Positions 18,180-28,067 are shown, counted from the stretch's first letter. The stretch is DNA of 64,000 bases from Paracoccaceae bacterium (GCA_902631295.1 CACOXV010000005.1:27594-91593); one strand, 5' to 3'. Numbers and translations: made by a program. The notes: generated from the letters alone by a model not told the origin.

Positions 18180-19616
18180 ATGGAATTAGGATTTACTACT
18201 GCCGCATATGTTGTAGCTGCCGTTTTATTTATACTTTCGCTGGGTGGATTGTCCGGTCAGGAAAGCGCCAAGCGTGCCGTGTGGTACGGTATCGTTGGGA
18301 TGGCCTTAGCTGTATTTGCAACTTTAATTGGTCCAGGTTCTGGATTGTGGGCATTGTCGATTGTTCTAATTGCAGCTGGCGGTGTGATCGGATATTTTTT
18401 AGCCGCCAGAGTTGAAATGACCCAAATGCCTGAACTTGTGGCGGGAATGCACGCGTTGGTAGGGCTTGCGGCTGTTTTTGTTGGATTCAATGCTGATTTA
18501 GAAATCAAAAATGTTGCGTCGGCGATAACAGCAGAAGCTGTCAAAGATTTAACGGGATTCGCTGCGTTGGTTGCTAAAAAATCTGTTGTTGAAATTAACA
18601 TATTACGAGTAGAGTTGTTTTTGGGCGTTTTTATCGGAGCCATCACCTTTACCGGCTCTATAATTGCGTACGGTAAGTTATCTGGTCGTGTTACTTCTGC
18701 TGCTGTGAAGTTACCTGGCGGGCATTTTTTAAATGCTGCAGCAACCATTGGTTCTGTATTATGCTTAGTTTGGTACCTACAAACCGGCGGGATGTTACCA
18801 CTTCTTTTAATGACCATTTTAGCATTTTTTATAGGTTTCCATTTGATCATGGGGATTGGCGGGGCTGACATGCCAGTCGTCGTATCAATGCTTAACAGTT
18901 ATTCTGGTTGGGCTGCGGCAGCGATTGGTTTTAGTTTAGGAAATGACCTTCTGATTGTTGTCGGCGCGCTTGTTGGTTCTTCTGGTGCAATCCTCAGTTA
19001 CATAATGTGCAAAGCAATGAATAGATCGTTTATCTCAGTTATACTCGGCGGTTTTGGTGGTACATCAGGTCCAGCTATGGAAGTAGAAGGTGAACAAGTT
19101 GCAATAGATGCAGACGGGGTTGCTTCCGCCTTGACTGATGCTGATAGCGTCATAATAATTCCAGGATATGGTCTTGCGGTTGCTCAAGCCCAACAAGCAG
19201 TTTCCGAGCTAACTAAAAGATTAAGAGCAAAAGGTAAAAATGTCAGGTTTGCTATTCATCCAGTTGCGGGAAGATTACCAGGACACATGAATGTGTTGCT
19301 GGCAGAGGCGAAAGTTCCGTACGATATTGTTCTTGAAATGGATGAAATAAACGATGATTTTCCCGATACTGACGTTGCAATCGTTATAGGATCCAACGAT
19401 ATTGTGAACCCAGCCGCTCAAGAAGATCCAAATAGTCCAATTGCAGGTATGCCTGTTCTAGAGTGCTGGAAAGCAAAACAGGTTTTTGTCTCTAAACGGG
19501 GGCAAGGAACCGGCTATTCGGGTATTGAAAATCCACTTTTCTTTAAAGAAAACACACGAATGTTCTATGGAGATGCGAAAGACAGTTTAAATAAGCTTTT
19601 GGCAATGATAGACTAG
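18180..19616 (+). CDS. pntB: NAD(P) transhydrogenase subunit beta
   Basis: The 478-residue protein is the PntB subunit. It has about eight or nine hydrophobic membrane segments in the first 290 residues (the proton channel half, domain II) and a C-terminal NADP-binding domain III starting with [16 protein letters not shown] and including [18 protein letters not shown] and [17 protein letters not shown]. Full length. An AAGGGG ribosome site precedes the ATG. It is co-transcribed with pntA. An inverted repeat at 19769-19799 lies between it and the convergent ABC permease gene. A 204-residue open frame on the opposite strand is a shadow. Confidence 0.97.
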   Translation: MELGFTTAAYVVAAVLFILSLGGLSGQESAKRAVWYGIVGMALAVFATLIGPGSGLWALSIVLIAAGGVIGYFLAARVEMTQMPELVAGMHALVGLAAVFVGFNADLEIKNVASAITAEAVKDLTGFAALVAKKSVVEINILRVELFLGVFIGAITFTGSIIAYGKLSGRVTSAAVKLPGGHFLNAAATIGSVLCLVWYLQTGGMLPLLLMTILAFFIGFHLIMGIGGADMPVVVSMLNSYSGWAAAAIGFSLGNDLLIVVGALVGSSGAILSYIMCKAMNRSFISVILGGFGGTSGPAMEVEGEQVAIDADGVASALTDADSVIIIPGYGLAVAQAQQAVSELTKRLRAKGKNVRFAIHPVAGRLPGHMNVLLAEAKVPYDIVLEMDEINDDFPDTDVAIVIGSNDIVNPAAQEDPNSPIAGMPVLECWKAKQVFVSKRGQGTGYSGIENPLFFKENTRMFYGDAKDSLNKLLAMID

Positions 19617-19768
19617 CGTTATTATCATACTTTTAAATTATTTTAAGTGTATTAAACGTGTTTAGCTCGTTTGTTTTAATATATTGGTAAACGTCAATGA
19701 ATGCTGGACTAAATAGTATAAGACTTTGGCAATGATTGCCGTTTACCCTCAAAGGTGTCAATTAGCTA

Positions 19769-19799
19769 ACGAAAATATTAAGTCTTTTATTATTTTCGT
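19769..19799. terminator. Inverted repeat between convergent pntB and ABC permease gene
   Basis: ACGAAAATA and TATTTTCGT form a perfect 9-bp stem with a 13-base loop, between the stops of pntB and the minus-strand permease. There is no clean T-tract on either side, so it is a weak or bidirectional terminator candidate. The rest of this 204-base gap holds nothing I recognise. Confidence 0.4.
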
Positions 19800-19820
19800 A
19801 AAACCTCAGTTTTTTTCAAG

Positions 19821-20732
19821 TTATCTTCCTCGAATTCTTGGGTCTAATGCATCCCTTAGGCCATCGCCTAAGTAGTTAATGCTTAACACCGTGAGAGAAA
19901 TAGCAAGTCCAGGCCAGAAGACACGTTCAGGAAATTGCTGTAAATAATCAACAGCGTCATTCAGAAGCCTTCCCCAAGTAGGAAAATCAGGAGGAAAGCC
20001 TAGTCCGAGGAATGATAGGGCGCTTTCTGTTATTATAGCATTAGCAATTCCCAGTGTGGCAGATACCATGATCGGAGAAAGCACATTTGGAAGAATGTGT
20101 CGGAAAATAATTTTGGTGTCAGTTCCGCCGATAGAGCGAGCTGCTAATATGAATTCTCGTTCTTTGATCGCCAATACGTCGCCCCTTACAATACGCGCAG
20201 TTGGCATCCAGCTAGTAATCCCAATTGAGACAACTATCAAAATAAACATTCCCTTTTCTGGACCAAATGATGTGCTCAATGGTTCCCTGAAAAGAAGCAT
20301 CATAACCAAAAGTAGTGGAAGAAGAGGTAGAGAGAGAAATAGGTCTGTGAACCTCATTAGTACACTATCTAGCTTTTTAAAATAACCTGCAACTACTCCA
20401 ATCAAAGTACCCAAAAATAATGACAGCAGCATTGCTGTTAGGCCAACGGTAATTGATGTTCGTCCTCCTGCCATGATTCTTGCAAGTGTATCTCGGCCTA
20501 ATTGATCAGTTCCGAGAGGATGCGCTAGACTTGGACCTTGATTTCTGATCCTTATATTAATGCCGTTCGCTTCGTATGGCCAAACAAAAGGCCCTAAGAG
20601 CACTAGAATAACGATGAGCACAAAAATAATAGCACCGGCAAGTGCACCTTTGTGGTTTTTAAACTCGTTCCAGACATCTAACCATTTATTATTGGGTTTG
20701 TTCAAAGCGCTGAATTGGACGTTATCAGTCAT
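19821..20732 (-). CDS. Peptide-type ABC transporter permease (DppC/OppC-like)
   Basis: This 303-residue inner-membrane protein is the second permease of a family 5 (peptide/opine/nickel) ABC importer. It has a first membrane helix near 30-50, a cluster of further helices, and the EAA loop ILAARSIGGTDTKIIFRHILPN, shown here only in part as FILAARSIGGTDTKIIF, which contacts the ATPase. The phrase LGTDQLGRDTLARIM is a hallmark of the DppC branch. It overlaps the upstream permease by 8 bases, which indicates translational coupling, and has a GAGGATC ribosome site. Substrate cannot be read from the permease. Confidence 0.93.
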   Translation of the reverse strand: MTDNVQFSALNKPNNKWLDVWNEFKNHKGALAGAIIFVLIVILVLLGPFVWPYEANGINIRIRNQGPSLAHPLGTDQLGRDTLARIMAGGRTSITVGLTAMLLSLFLGTLIGVVAGYFKKLDSVLMRFTDLFLSLPLLPLLLVMMLLFREPLSTSFGPEKGMFILIVVSIGITSWMPTARIVRGDVLAIKEREFILAARSIGGTDTKIIFRHILPNVLSPIMVSATLGIANAIITESALSFLGLGFPPDFPTWGRLLNDAVDYLQQFPERVFWPGLAISLTVLSINYLGDGLRDALDPRIRGR

Positions 20733-21732
20733 ATCGGATCCTCGGATCTAGAATTCCATAAAGAATATCCGCAATCAGATTAAAAACTACTATCAGAACA
20801 GCGAACATAAAAGTAATTGTTTGTACAGTAGGTAAGTCGTTGGCGTATATTGCATTAATTAACTGCTGACCGATTCCATTTACTTTAAACACTTGTTCGG
20901 TAATTATTGCCCCACCAAAAATACTAGGGATTCCAAGAGCAATTACGGTCACAACAGGTATCATAGAGTTTCTTAATACATGAATGGCAACTACGGTCCA
21001 CTCGCTCAATCCCTTAGCTCTTGCCGTCCTTACATAGTCTTGGTTCAAGTTATCTAGCATCGAAGATCTCATAAAGCGACTTATTTGTGCAGTGGTTTGA
21101 AGTGCAAGTACCATTACCGGCATAATCATTTGGCGAAATTGATACTTGAAAGTCTCCCAGTCTACTACCTCATGCAACGTATCGTAGACAGAGGGAAGCC
21201 AGCCAAGTTGTACAGAAAAAAGAACAATAACAAAAACACCACTAAAAAAAGGTGGCACAGAATAGCCTACCATTGTAACAAAAGTTCCAACTTGATCGAA
21301 TACTGAATACTGCCGATATGCTGAGTAAATTCCTATTGGCAGGGCAATTAAAATACCAACAATATATGACATACCCACAACCCAGAGTGTTTGTGGTAAT
21401 CTCTGGACCACAATATCCATTACTGGACTTCTAGTTTGCCAACTAAATATCCGCTGCTTCCCTTCGGAAAAAGATGTGTTGAACAGGTAATCAAAAAACA
21501 CTTGGGGTTCTACCCAGAAAAATTGTATTACCCACTTTAAAAATTGAACATGTAATGGTTGACCAAGCCCTAAAGCTTCTCGCATTTTCTCTTTGACGTC
21601 GGGAGGTATAGTCATTGGCACTTGTGCCATGGGATCATTCGGTGCCAAATTTAATAACAAAAAAATACATGCCGCGATAAACAGCAACGTAGGTATTGCT
21701 AAAAGCAAACGCCGAACAATGTAGGTTATCAT
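20725..21732 (-). CDS. Peptide-type ABC transporter permease (DppB/OppB-like)
   Basis: The 335-residue protein is the first permease of the importer. It starts with the typical MITYIVRRLLLAIPTLL helix, followed by FLLLNLAPNDP, about six membrane segments in all, and the coupling loop DYVRTARAKGLSEW. An unusual periplasmic stretch (about 80-115, rich in Phe and Trp) follows the first helix, as in DppB proteins with longer N-terminal loops. It lies between the binding-protein gene, from which it is separated by a strong hairpin, and the second permease, which it overlaps by 8 bases. Confidence 0.93.
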   Translation of the reverse strand: MITYIVRRLLLAIPTLLFIAACIFLLLNLAPNDPMAQVPMTIPPDVKEKMREALGLGQPLHVQFLKWVIQFFWVEPQVFFDYLFNTSFSEGKQRIFSWQTRSPVMDIVVQRLPQTLWVVGMSYIVGILIALPIGIYSAYRQYSVFDQVGTFVTMVGYSVPPFFSGVFVIVLFSVQLGWLPSVYDTLHEVVDWETFKYQFRQMIMPVMVLALQTTAQISRFMRSSMLDNLNQDYVRTARAKGLSEWTVVAIHVLRNSMIPVVTVIALGIPSIFGGAIITEQVFKVNGIGQQLINAIYANDLPTVQTITFMFAVLIVVFNLIADILYGILDPRIRYD

Positions 21733-21753
21733 TTAAGGGGTCTTCCTGAAAGT

Positions 21754-21779
21754 GCGCCGGCGCACCTTTGCGCCGGCGC
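21754..21779 (-). terminator. Strong GC hairpin between binding-protein and permease genes
   Basis: GCGCCGGCGCA and TGCGCCGGCGC form a perfect 11-bp stem with a 4-base loop. On the coding (minus) strand it lies just after the binding-protein stop and before the DppB-like start, without a downstream T-tract. Such intercistronic hairpins often protect the upstream mRNA or partly terminate, so that binding protein exceeds permease. It stands out in this AT-rich sequence. On the plus strand it is followed by TTTTATTA, but no plus-strand gene ends there. Confidence 0.65.
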
Positions 21780-21788
21780 TTTTATTAC

Positions 21789-23486
21789 TTAGTCAATTCG
21801 ATACCAGTCTTCAACGTTCCACAACTCGGTATCCCATGTATTAAGAACTACTCCACCAAGCGAATTAGAACGTGCAGATACTCGACCGCGCCATGTCAAT
21901 GGAACGATTGTATAGCTATCTTTAGTAAGCATATCGTTGAGTTTTCGGCCGATTTCACCTCTTTTTTCGAGATCAGCTGTCATCTTCAACTCATCCAATA
22001 ATTTGTCATATGCAGGATCGCAATATCTATTGATATTTTCTCCAGCCCATCCATTTTCGGGGCTTGGTTCATTCCCACATCTATATGCTGAAAGATAAGC
22101 TTGAGGATCTGTACCATCAAAAATATTTGTATACATTTCGATGTCTGCATAGAATTTTTGATATGTATCTGGTGAAGCAGGATCACCTCCAAAGAACACA
22201 GATGCATTAAGGTTCCTCAATTCAGTTTCAACACCAATCTGTCCCCACCATTCTTTGATTAGGGCCTGATAATCTTGACGCACCGCATTAGTTGAAGTTT
22301 GATAAAGAACTGAAAGTCTCATCCCATCTTTTGTTCTCACACCGTCTGCCCCGGCTTTCCAGCCAGCGCCCTCGAGCAATGCTTTTGCGCCTTCGATATC
22401 TTGTGTCAAACAGCCTGTATTATCTGACGCATACAATTCTGGTCCAGGTACAAGGTTACAAGTTGGTTTACCCGCAACTCCGTAGCCTATCTCTGTTAGC
22501 AGAGTACGGTCTATTGCCATTGATAACGCTTTTCTGACGTTAATATCGCTAAGAAATGGGTGTAAAGCTTTCCTCGTTGATCGAGTGTCAGCATCTAAAC
22601 TTGGTGATGGATCAGTCATATTCATTTCTAATCGCTCAACTGCAGTACCGAAAGCAGCAAGTGGTTGACCTTTCCCTGCAGAAGCCATTTGATCGATAAC
22701 TTCTGGAGCTAGCTGTAAGTTCCAGCCGTAATCATACTCACCAGTTTCCATAACTGCTCTACCTGCAGCAGCGGCGTCTCCACCGCCTTTGAAAACCATA
22801 GTAGCAAAAGCTGGTTTGCTAGCATCTCTATAGTTTTCGTTTGCTTTCAGCTGTATAACATCATTAGGTTTGAATTCCGTAACAACGAAAGGTCCAGTAC
22901 CGATTGGACCAAAATTTTCTTCTGTACATTCTTGGCGACGAGTACCCGTACAGTTTTCAAATTGAGCTTGCTGCAAAATTGGTGTTTGTGATCCAACAAA
23001 CGGTCCATAGGGGTTGGGCATTGGGTCTGCAAAAGAGATCTTTACAGTTAGATCGTCTAAGGCTTCTACATTAGTAACGCCTTCAAATTTCGCTTCCTGG
23101 TAACAGCCAGGTTCTCCCATACAATAGTCATATGTGAAGAGAACATCCGCTGATGTGAACGGGCTGCCGTCTGACCAAAGAATACCAGGCTTTATATTCC
23201 ACGTAATTGATTTTAGATCGGAACTTATACCACCATTACCAACGGTAGGGACTTCGGTTGCAAGTCTAGGGAACATGGCCCCATTGTTGTCATAACCTGC
23301 GAGTGCTTCAATGACCATACTTGAGGACTCGATATCTTTAGTTCCACCTGAAAGGTATGGATTTAAGATTGAGGGGGCTTGCCAATATATAATACCAACA
23401 TTGCCATCTGAGCCTCTTTCAGCGAACGCTGAAGACCCGAAAGCAATAGCTCCGGCAACGCCCAGTGCTAAAGATTTAATTTTCAT
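21789..23486 (-). CDS. Peptide/opine-type ABC transporter substrate-binding protein (SBP family 5)
   Basis: The 565-residue periplasmic binding protein has a clear signal peptide (MKIKSLALGVAGAIAFGSSAFA) and the family 5 features: the PSILNPYLSGG opening, SPFTSADVLFTYDYC, GTGPFVVTEFKPND and VRKALSMAIDRTLL. It captures a peptide-like or related solute for the two downstream permeases. It has several cysteines (for example MGEPGCYQEAKF, ENCTGTRRQEC) that may form disulfides. A near-perfect ribosome site (AAGGAGAA) suggests high expression. The ATPase gene is divergent and shares the control region. The exact substrate cannot be deduced. Confidence 0.94.
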   Translation of the reverse strand: MKIKSLALGVAGAIAFGSSAFAERGSDGNVGIIYWQAPSILNPYLSGGTKDIESSSMVIEALAGYDNNGAMFPRLATEVPTVGNGGISSDLKSITWNIKPGILWSDGSPFTSADVLFTYDYCMGEPGCYQEAKFEGVTNVEALDDLTVKISFADPMPNPYGPFVGSQTPILQQAQFENCTGTRRQECTEENFGPIGTGPFVVTEFKPNDVIQLKANENYRDASKPAFATMVFKGGGDAAAAGRAVMETGEYDYGWNLQLAPEVIDQMASAGKGQPLAAFGTAVERLEMNMTDPSPSLDADTRSTRKALHPFLSDINVRKALSMAIDRTLLTEIGYGVAGKPTCNLVPGPELYASDNTGCLTQDIEGAKALLEGAGWKAGADGVRTKDGMRLSVLYQTSTNAVRQDYQALIKEWWGQIGVETELRNLNASVFFGGDPASPDTYQKFYADIEMYTNIFDGTDPQAYLSAYRCGNEPSPENGWAGENINRYCDPAYDKLLDELKMTADLEKRGEIGRKLNDMLTKDSYTIVPLTWRGRVSARSNSLGGVVLNTWDTELWNVEDWYRID

Positions 23487-23584
23487 TTTATTCTCCTTAT
23501 CTTTTAACTGTAGTCAGGAAATTTGTATTGATTACTACCAAAACAAATATCCAAATACATAGGGAGACTAAAATTTTTCTAAAA

Positions 23585-23592
23585 CCCCCCCC
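23585..23592. repeat. C8 homopolymer tract in the divergent transporter promoter region
   Basis: Eight consecutive C residues sit in the AT-rich, roughly 320-base region between the binding-protein gene (minus) and the fused ATPase gene (plus). Long C/G runs can slip during replication and alter promoter spacing. At 8 bases this is borderline. Apart from this tract and a possible -10 box at 23742, the region shows nothing I recognise. Confidence 0.5.
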
Positions 23593-23741
23593 GAATTCAG
23601 TATGGAAACAGAGTTTTCAAAAAATGCAAGAGAAAGCTTAAAATTATTTCATTTTTTTTTGGTTCATTTAGGCTCGAATAAAGGATTTACTGCGTGAATT
23701 GGGAAACTACTCTAATTGGCCCAATTTAGTTCATTTTTAGA

Positions 23742-23747
23742 TATAAT
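23742..23747 (+). promoter_or_regulatory. Possible -10 box (TATAAT) for the ABC ATPase gene
   Basis: A consensus TATAAT lies about 65 bases before the preferred start of the fused ATPase gene. It would place transcription start near 23754, which supports the start at 23807 rather than the ATG at 23750. The -35 region is poor: TTGGCC lies 20 bases upstream, longer than the usual spacing, so confidence is low. Confidence 0.35.
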
Positions 23748-23806
23748 TCATGTTGACATTAATAGCTTATTTGAGCGACCCTAATTTGGTCTGGTTAGGA
23801 ATGAAA

Positions 23807-25636
23807 ATGTTAGATGATGACAAAACGCCAATTGCGGAATTTAAAAATCTAAAAGTTGTTTTTGAGACCAAAGATGGAACTGTTACGGGGGTAGAGGATG
23901 TTTCTTTTTCCATTTACCCTGGTGAGACCGTTTGTGTCGTTGGAGAATCTGGTTCTGGAAAGTCTGTGTCATCCTTGTCCATGATGCGGCTTGTCGAATT
24001 TGGAGGAGGTAAAATTGAGGGAGGGAAGCTCAATTTTGAAAAACAAGTTGGTGGCTCATTTGATCTAGCTAATGCGACACAAAAGTCTATGCGACACACC
24101 AGAGGCAATGAAATTGGGATGATCTTTCAGGAGCCAATGACTGCATTGAACCCTGTCTTCACAATTGGTAGGCAGCTCACTGAGGGGCTTCGATTGCATA
24201 AAAAGTTATCTAAGCAGCAAGCAAGATTACGAGCAATCGAACTTCTGGATCAGGTTAGGATCCCAGAGCCGGAAAAAAGGTTAAAACAGTATCCACATGA
24301 GCTGTCAGGGGGAATGCGCCAGCGAGTTGTAATTGCTATGGCATTGGCATGTGAGCCAAGACTGCTTATAGCTGACGAGCCTACAACTGCTCTTGATGTA
24401 ACAATTCAAGCAGAAATTCTTGCATTAATTGACCGTTTAAAGCGAGAAACAGGAACTGCGGTGATGTTTATAACGCACGATATGGCTGTTGTCGCGCAAA
24501 TGGCGGATCGAGTTGTTGTTATGTACCGTGGAAACAAGGTTGAAGAAGGCAATGTGATAGACGTTTTTCAGAATCCGCAGCATGATTATACAAAGTCTTT
24601 ACTTTCCGCGGTTCCAAAACTTGGAGAGATGTTGGGAAAAAAATATCCTGAACCAATGAAGCTCATTGGCGAGAGCAAAAAGAGTACTAAGCCATTAATT
24701 GGTACTGATGAGGTATTGCTCGAAGTAAAAAATTTGGTGACTCGCTTTCCTGTCGCAGGGGGGCTTCTTCGGCGAACAGTTGCTCAAGTTCATGCCGTGG
24801 AAAATGTCTCGTTTTCCATAAAACGTGGTTGCACTTTGGCACTTGTGGGGGAATCGGGGTGTGGGAAGTCAACAGTCGGTAGATCGCTTTTACGTCTTGT
24901 TGAACCTGTCTCTGGTGAGGTAGGTATGGCTGGGAAAGATGTGCTTAAACTTTCCAGAGATGAGCTTCGTAACATAAGAAGTGATATGCAAATGGTTTTT
25001 CAAGATCCTTTTGCGTCACTTGATCCGCAAATGCTTCTTCTTGATCAAGTGGCTGAGCCAATGCGAAACTTTTCAACTATGTTGGAAAGCTCCATCGAGG
25101 CAAGGGTCGAGAGCCTTTTCGAGCGTGTTGAATTACCAAAAAGTTTTCTGCGTCGCTATCCCCACGAGCTCTCTGGTGGTCAAAGACAACGCGTAGCAAT
25201 AGCAAGAGCTCTGGCTTTAAATCCAAAATTGATAATTGCTGACGAAGCCGTAAGTGCATTAGATGTATCAGTCCAAGCCCAAGTGCTTAATCTAATGATG
25301 GAACTTCAATCAGAGTTGGAGCTAAGTTTCTTATTTATAAGCCATGATATGGCCGTGGTGGAGCGAGTTAGCCATGAGGTTGGAGTGATGTACCTTGGTC
25401 GGCTCGTAGAGATTGGTTCTCGGCAGGCGGTATTTAGCAACCCTCAGCATGCTTATACAAAAGCTCTTTTGAGTGCCGTCCCAATAGTTGATCCGTCTAA
25501 AAAAGTGATTGAAGGCGATTTGAAATTTAAGCAAATACCATCACCAATCCATCCGCTCGGTTATGAACCTGAAAGCCCAGAATACAAAGAAGTGTCTGAG
25601 GGGCATTTCGTTCTGACTTCAGACTGTGGCTATTAA
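23807..25636 (+). CDS. Fused double ATPase of peptide-type ABC transporter (DppD-DppF-like)
   Basis: This protein of about 609 residues joins two ATP-binding cassettes that are separate in E. coli DppD/DppF. The first has Walker A GESGSGKSVS, signature LSGGMRQRV and Walker B LLIADEPTTALD; the second has GESGCGKSTVG, LSGGQRQRV and LIIADEAVSALD. Note Ala in place of Pro in the second Walker B region. Each half ends with a C-terminal oligopeptide-transporter extension. The longest ORF starts at 23750, but that ATG has no ribosome site and overlaps a likely -10; TTAGGA is well placed for 23807. It should energise the divergent permeases, and is followed 21 bases later by an M20 hydrolase. Confidence 0.92.
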   Translation: MLDDDKTPIAEFKNLKVVFETKDGTVTGVEDVSFSIYPGETVCVVGESGSGKSVSSLSMMRLVEFGGGKIEGGKLNFEKQVGGSFDLANATQKSMRHTRGNEIGMIFQEPMTALNPVFTIGRQLTEGLRLHKKLSKQQARLRAIELLDQVRIPEPEKRLKQYPHELSGGMRQRVVIAMALACEPRLLIADEPTTALDVTIQAEILALIDRLKRETGTAVMFITHDMAVVAQMADRVVVMYRGNKVEEGNVIDVFQNPQHDYTKSLLSAVPKLGEMLGKKYPEPMKLIGESKKSTKPLIGTDEVLLEVKNLVTRFPVAGGLLRRTVAQVHAVENVSFSIKRGCTLALVGESGCGKSTVGRSLLRLVEPVSGEVGMAGKDVLKLSRDELRNIRSDMQMVFQDPFASLDPQMLLLDQVAEPMRNFSTMLESSIEARVESLFERVELPKSFLRRYPHELSGGQRQRVAIARALALNPKLIIADEAVSALDVSVQAQVLNLMMELQSELELSFLFISHDMAVVERVSHEVGVMYLGRLVEIGSRQAVFSNPQHAYTKALLSAVPIVDPSKKVIEGDLKFKQIPSPIHPLGYEPESPEYKEVSEGHFVLTSDCGY

Positions 25637-25657
25637 ATTAATTAAAAGGATTGTTTT

Positions 25658-26821
25658 ATGCCTGTAAAAAACCGCTTTGCAGAATTGCAGGAGGAAATTA
25701 CCGAATGGCGTCATGATTTTCACGCTAATCCTGAAATATTATTTGAAACCCACAGAACTTCTAAGATTGTCGAGCAAAAACTTAAGTCATTTGGCTGTGA
25801 CAGTGTTGTTTTTGGATTAGGGCGAACAGGCGTAGTTGGTGTAATTCATGGAAGAGAAAATACCAACAAGAGTGTTATTGGACTTCGAGCTGATATGGAT
25901 GCTCTGCCAATTGAAGAGACAACGGGATTATCTTATTCTTCAAAAGTTAACGGGGCAATGCATGCGTGTGGTCACGATGGACATACAGCAATGCTTCTTG
26001 GGGCAGCCAAGTACCTAGCTGAAACACGTAATTTCGACGGTACTGCAGTAGTGATTTTTCAACCAGCGGAAGAAGGCGGCGGCGGCGGTCGTGAAATGTG
26101 TGAAGACGGGTTAATGGAGCGTTTTGGTATACAAGAAGTATACGGTATGCATAACTGGCCCGATTTGGAAATTGGTAAATTTGCTATAAGATCAGGGCCT
26201 TTTTTTGCAGCATCAGATTTTTTTGAAATTACAATAAATGGACTGGGCGGGCATGCGGCAAAGCCGCAAATAGCGGTTGATCCAACAGTCGTGGGATCGC
26301 ACATTGTGCTTGCATTACAATCTATTGTAAGTCGAAATGCCGATCCTACTGACCAAATTGTCGTTTCGGTTACCTCGTTTGAGACATCTTCGAAAGCTTT
26401 TAATGTAATTCCCCAAACTGTTGTGCTTCGGGGAACTGTAAGGACGCTGTCCGATGCAACTAGAGATCTTGCTGAGAAAAGATTAGTGGAAATTTCAGCT
26501 AAGACGGGCGACGTGTTTGGAGCTGATGTAAATCCTATCTATACTCGAGGTTATCCGGTTATGACAAATTCTGTTGAGCAAACTGAATTTGCTGCCTCTG
26601 TTGCAAAGTCTGTAAGTGGTAATTGTGAAGATGCGCCTCTTGTCATGGGGGGTGAAGACTTTTCTTATATGGCGATTGAGAGGCCTGGTGCATATATTCT
26701 TATAGGAAATGGGGACAGTGCACCGGTACACAATCCCAACTACAATTTTAATGACGAAGCAATATCAATTGGTTGCAGTTGGTGGGCCGAAATAATTGAG
26801 AGACGAATGCCCTTAAGCTAG
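25658..26821 (+). CDS. M20 family amidohydrolase (hippurate hydrolase-like)
   Basis: The 387-residue enzyme belongs to the M20D aminoacylase/hippurate hydrolase group, which splits N-acyl amino acids or related amides using two metal ions. Metal motifs are visible: MHACGHDGHTAMLLGAA, FQPAEEGGGGGREM, YGMHNWP and the late MGGEDFSYM. The dimerisation insert is between about 185 and 300. It follows the transporter ATPase with 21 bases and an AAAAGGA site, so the imported substrate is probably cleaved by this enzyme. No signal peptide, so cytosolic. Substrate: an N-acylated amino acid or small peptide is the best guess. Confidence 0.9.
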   Translation: MPVKNRFAELQEEITEWRHDFHANPEILFETHRTSKIVEQKLKSFGCDSVVFGLGRTGVVGVIHGRENTNKSVIGLRADMDALPIEETTGLSYSSKVNGAMHACGHDGHTAMLLGAAKYLAETRNFDGTAVVIFQPAEEGGGGGREMCEDGLMERFGIQEVYGMHNWPDLEIGKFAIRSGPFFAASDFFEITINGLGGHAAKPQIAVDPTVVGSHIVLALQSIVSRNADPTDQIVVSVTSFETSSKAFNVIPQTVVLRGTVRTLSDATRDLAEKRLVEISAKTGDVFGADVNPIYTRGYPVMTNSVEQTEFAASVAKSVSGNCEDAPLVMGGEDFSYMAIERPGAYILIGNGDSAPVHNPNYNFNDEAISIGCSWWAEIIERRMPLS

Positions 26822-26837
26822 GATAAGCCAAATTACT

Positions 26838-26859
26838 TAGAGAGTAAGTCTCTCTATTT
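26838..26859. terminator. Terminator hairpin between M20 hydrolase gene and moaA
   Basis: TAGAGAG-TAAGT-CTCTCTA is a perfect 7-bp stem with a 5-base loop, followed on the plus strand by TTT. It lies in the 37-base gap between convergent stops and reaches the moaA stop, so it may serve both directions. The T-tract is short. Confidence 0.55.
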
Positions 26860-27863
26860 CATCCACCAGTATGGCTCATATGGCGAGACATCTGGCCATG
26901 AACCTTTTGTCGAGTATAATCGAAGTCATGACCTCTTGGTTTTTCAGCAATCGCAGACTGAATTGCAAGTTGGAGATGATCTTCATCGTTTGGTTTTTCT
27001 CTTATTGGGCGCCGTAAATCCGCTTTATCTTCCTGTCCTAGGCACATGTAAAGTTCCCCAGTACAAGTCAATCGAACTCTATTACAACTTTCACAAAAAT
27101 TATGTGACATAGGAGTAATAAACCCTATTTTTTGACCAGTTTCGTTAATCCTTACATATCTGGCTGGTCCTCCAGTACGTTCAGCCATGTCCGTAAGCGT
27201 GTATTCTTGCGCTAACGTTTTTCGTAACTCGCTCAAAGACCAATATTGCCCTATCCGTTGTTCCGACTCTAAATCGCCCATGGGCATAACTTCTATCCAG
27301 GTTAAATCCATTCCCCGCTCATTACACCAAGAAACAATTTTAAATAGCTCATCTTCATTAAAGCCCTTTAAAGCAACGGTATTTATTTTTACTCGAAGCC
27401 CGGCTACTTGGGCGGCTTCTATTCCCTCTAGAACTTGGGATAATCGACCCCAGCGGGTTATTTTAGCAAACTTTTCGTCGTCCAAGGTGTCTAAAGATAT
27501 GTTTACCCGACGCACGCCTACTTGAAATAGTGCGTTAGCATATTTTTTAAGTTGAGATCCATTTGTAGTTAGGGTGAGTTCCTTGAGCTTTTGGTCCTTC
27601 AAATGACGAGAAATCGATTGAAAAAAACTCATAATATTTCGTCTTACAAGCGGCTCCCCACCGGTAATACGGAGTTTCTCTACACCCATATTGATAAACG
27701 AAGAACAAAGAAAATCTAATTCTTCCAAAGTAAGAAGTTCTTTCTTGGGAAGAAAATTCATATTCTCGGTCATGCAATATAAGCATCTAAAGTCGCAGCG
27801 GTCTGTTACTGAAACTCGCAAATAATTTATGGAGCGGTTAAATGGATCTATAAGTTTTTGCAT
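26859..27863 (-). CDS. moaA: GTP 3',8-cyclase MoaA (molybdenum cofactor synthesis)
   Basis: MoaA is the radical SAM enzyme that starts molybdopterin synthesis from GTP. The 334-residue protein has the SAM cluster CDFRCLYC near the N-terminus, ITGGEPLVR, the C-terminal second 4Fe-4S cluster ([17 protein letters not shown]) and the terminal double glycine (SHTGG) needed for activity. Full length. No other moa genes are adjacent. It has no obvious ribosome site, and is divergent from the bactofilin gene across about 200 bases in which I saw nothing recognisable. Confidence 0.96.
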   Translation of the reverse strand: MQKLIDPFNRSINYLRVSVTDRCDFRCLYCMTENMNFLPKKELLTLEELDFLCSSFINMGVEKLRITGGEPLVRRNIMSFFQSISRHLKDQKLKELTLTTNGSQLKKYANALFQVGVRRVNISLDTLDDEKFAKITRWGRLSQVLEGIEAAQVAGLRVKINTVALKGFNEDELFKIVSWCNERGMDLTWIEVMPMGDLESEQRIGQYWSLSELRKTLAQEYTLTDMAERTGGPARYVRINETGQKIGFITPMSHNFCESCNRVRLTCTGELYMCLGQEDKADLRRPIREKPNDEDHLQLAIQSAIAEKPRGHDFDYTRQKVHGQMSRHMSHTGG

Positions 27864-28067
27864 AGTTATTGTAATTTATAATTAATAACTTTTATAGCAA
27901 GGCAAATAATAGTTATACAAATTAAATAAACGTAAAAGCGCTGACTACAATATCTTACAATTATTCCCCTATTCAGCTTGTTTGATCAAAATTTTTAAAT
28001 TAACCTTGAATTCTATACCAAATCTGTCATTTGTGATGTGGTATTAATTCTTTAAAAGGTGTTTAGT

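Noticed and set aside
18257..18871. 204-residue open frame on the minus strand inside pntB
   Set aside because: It lies entirely within a firmly identified gene, has no ribosome site or recognisable domain, and its composition mirrors the codon pattern of pntB.
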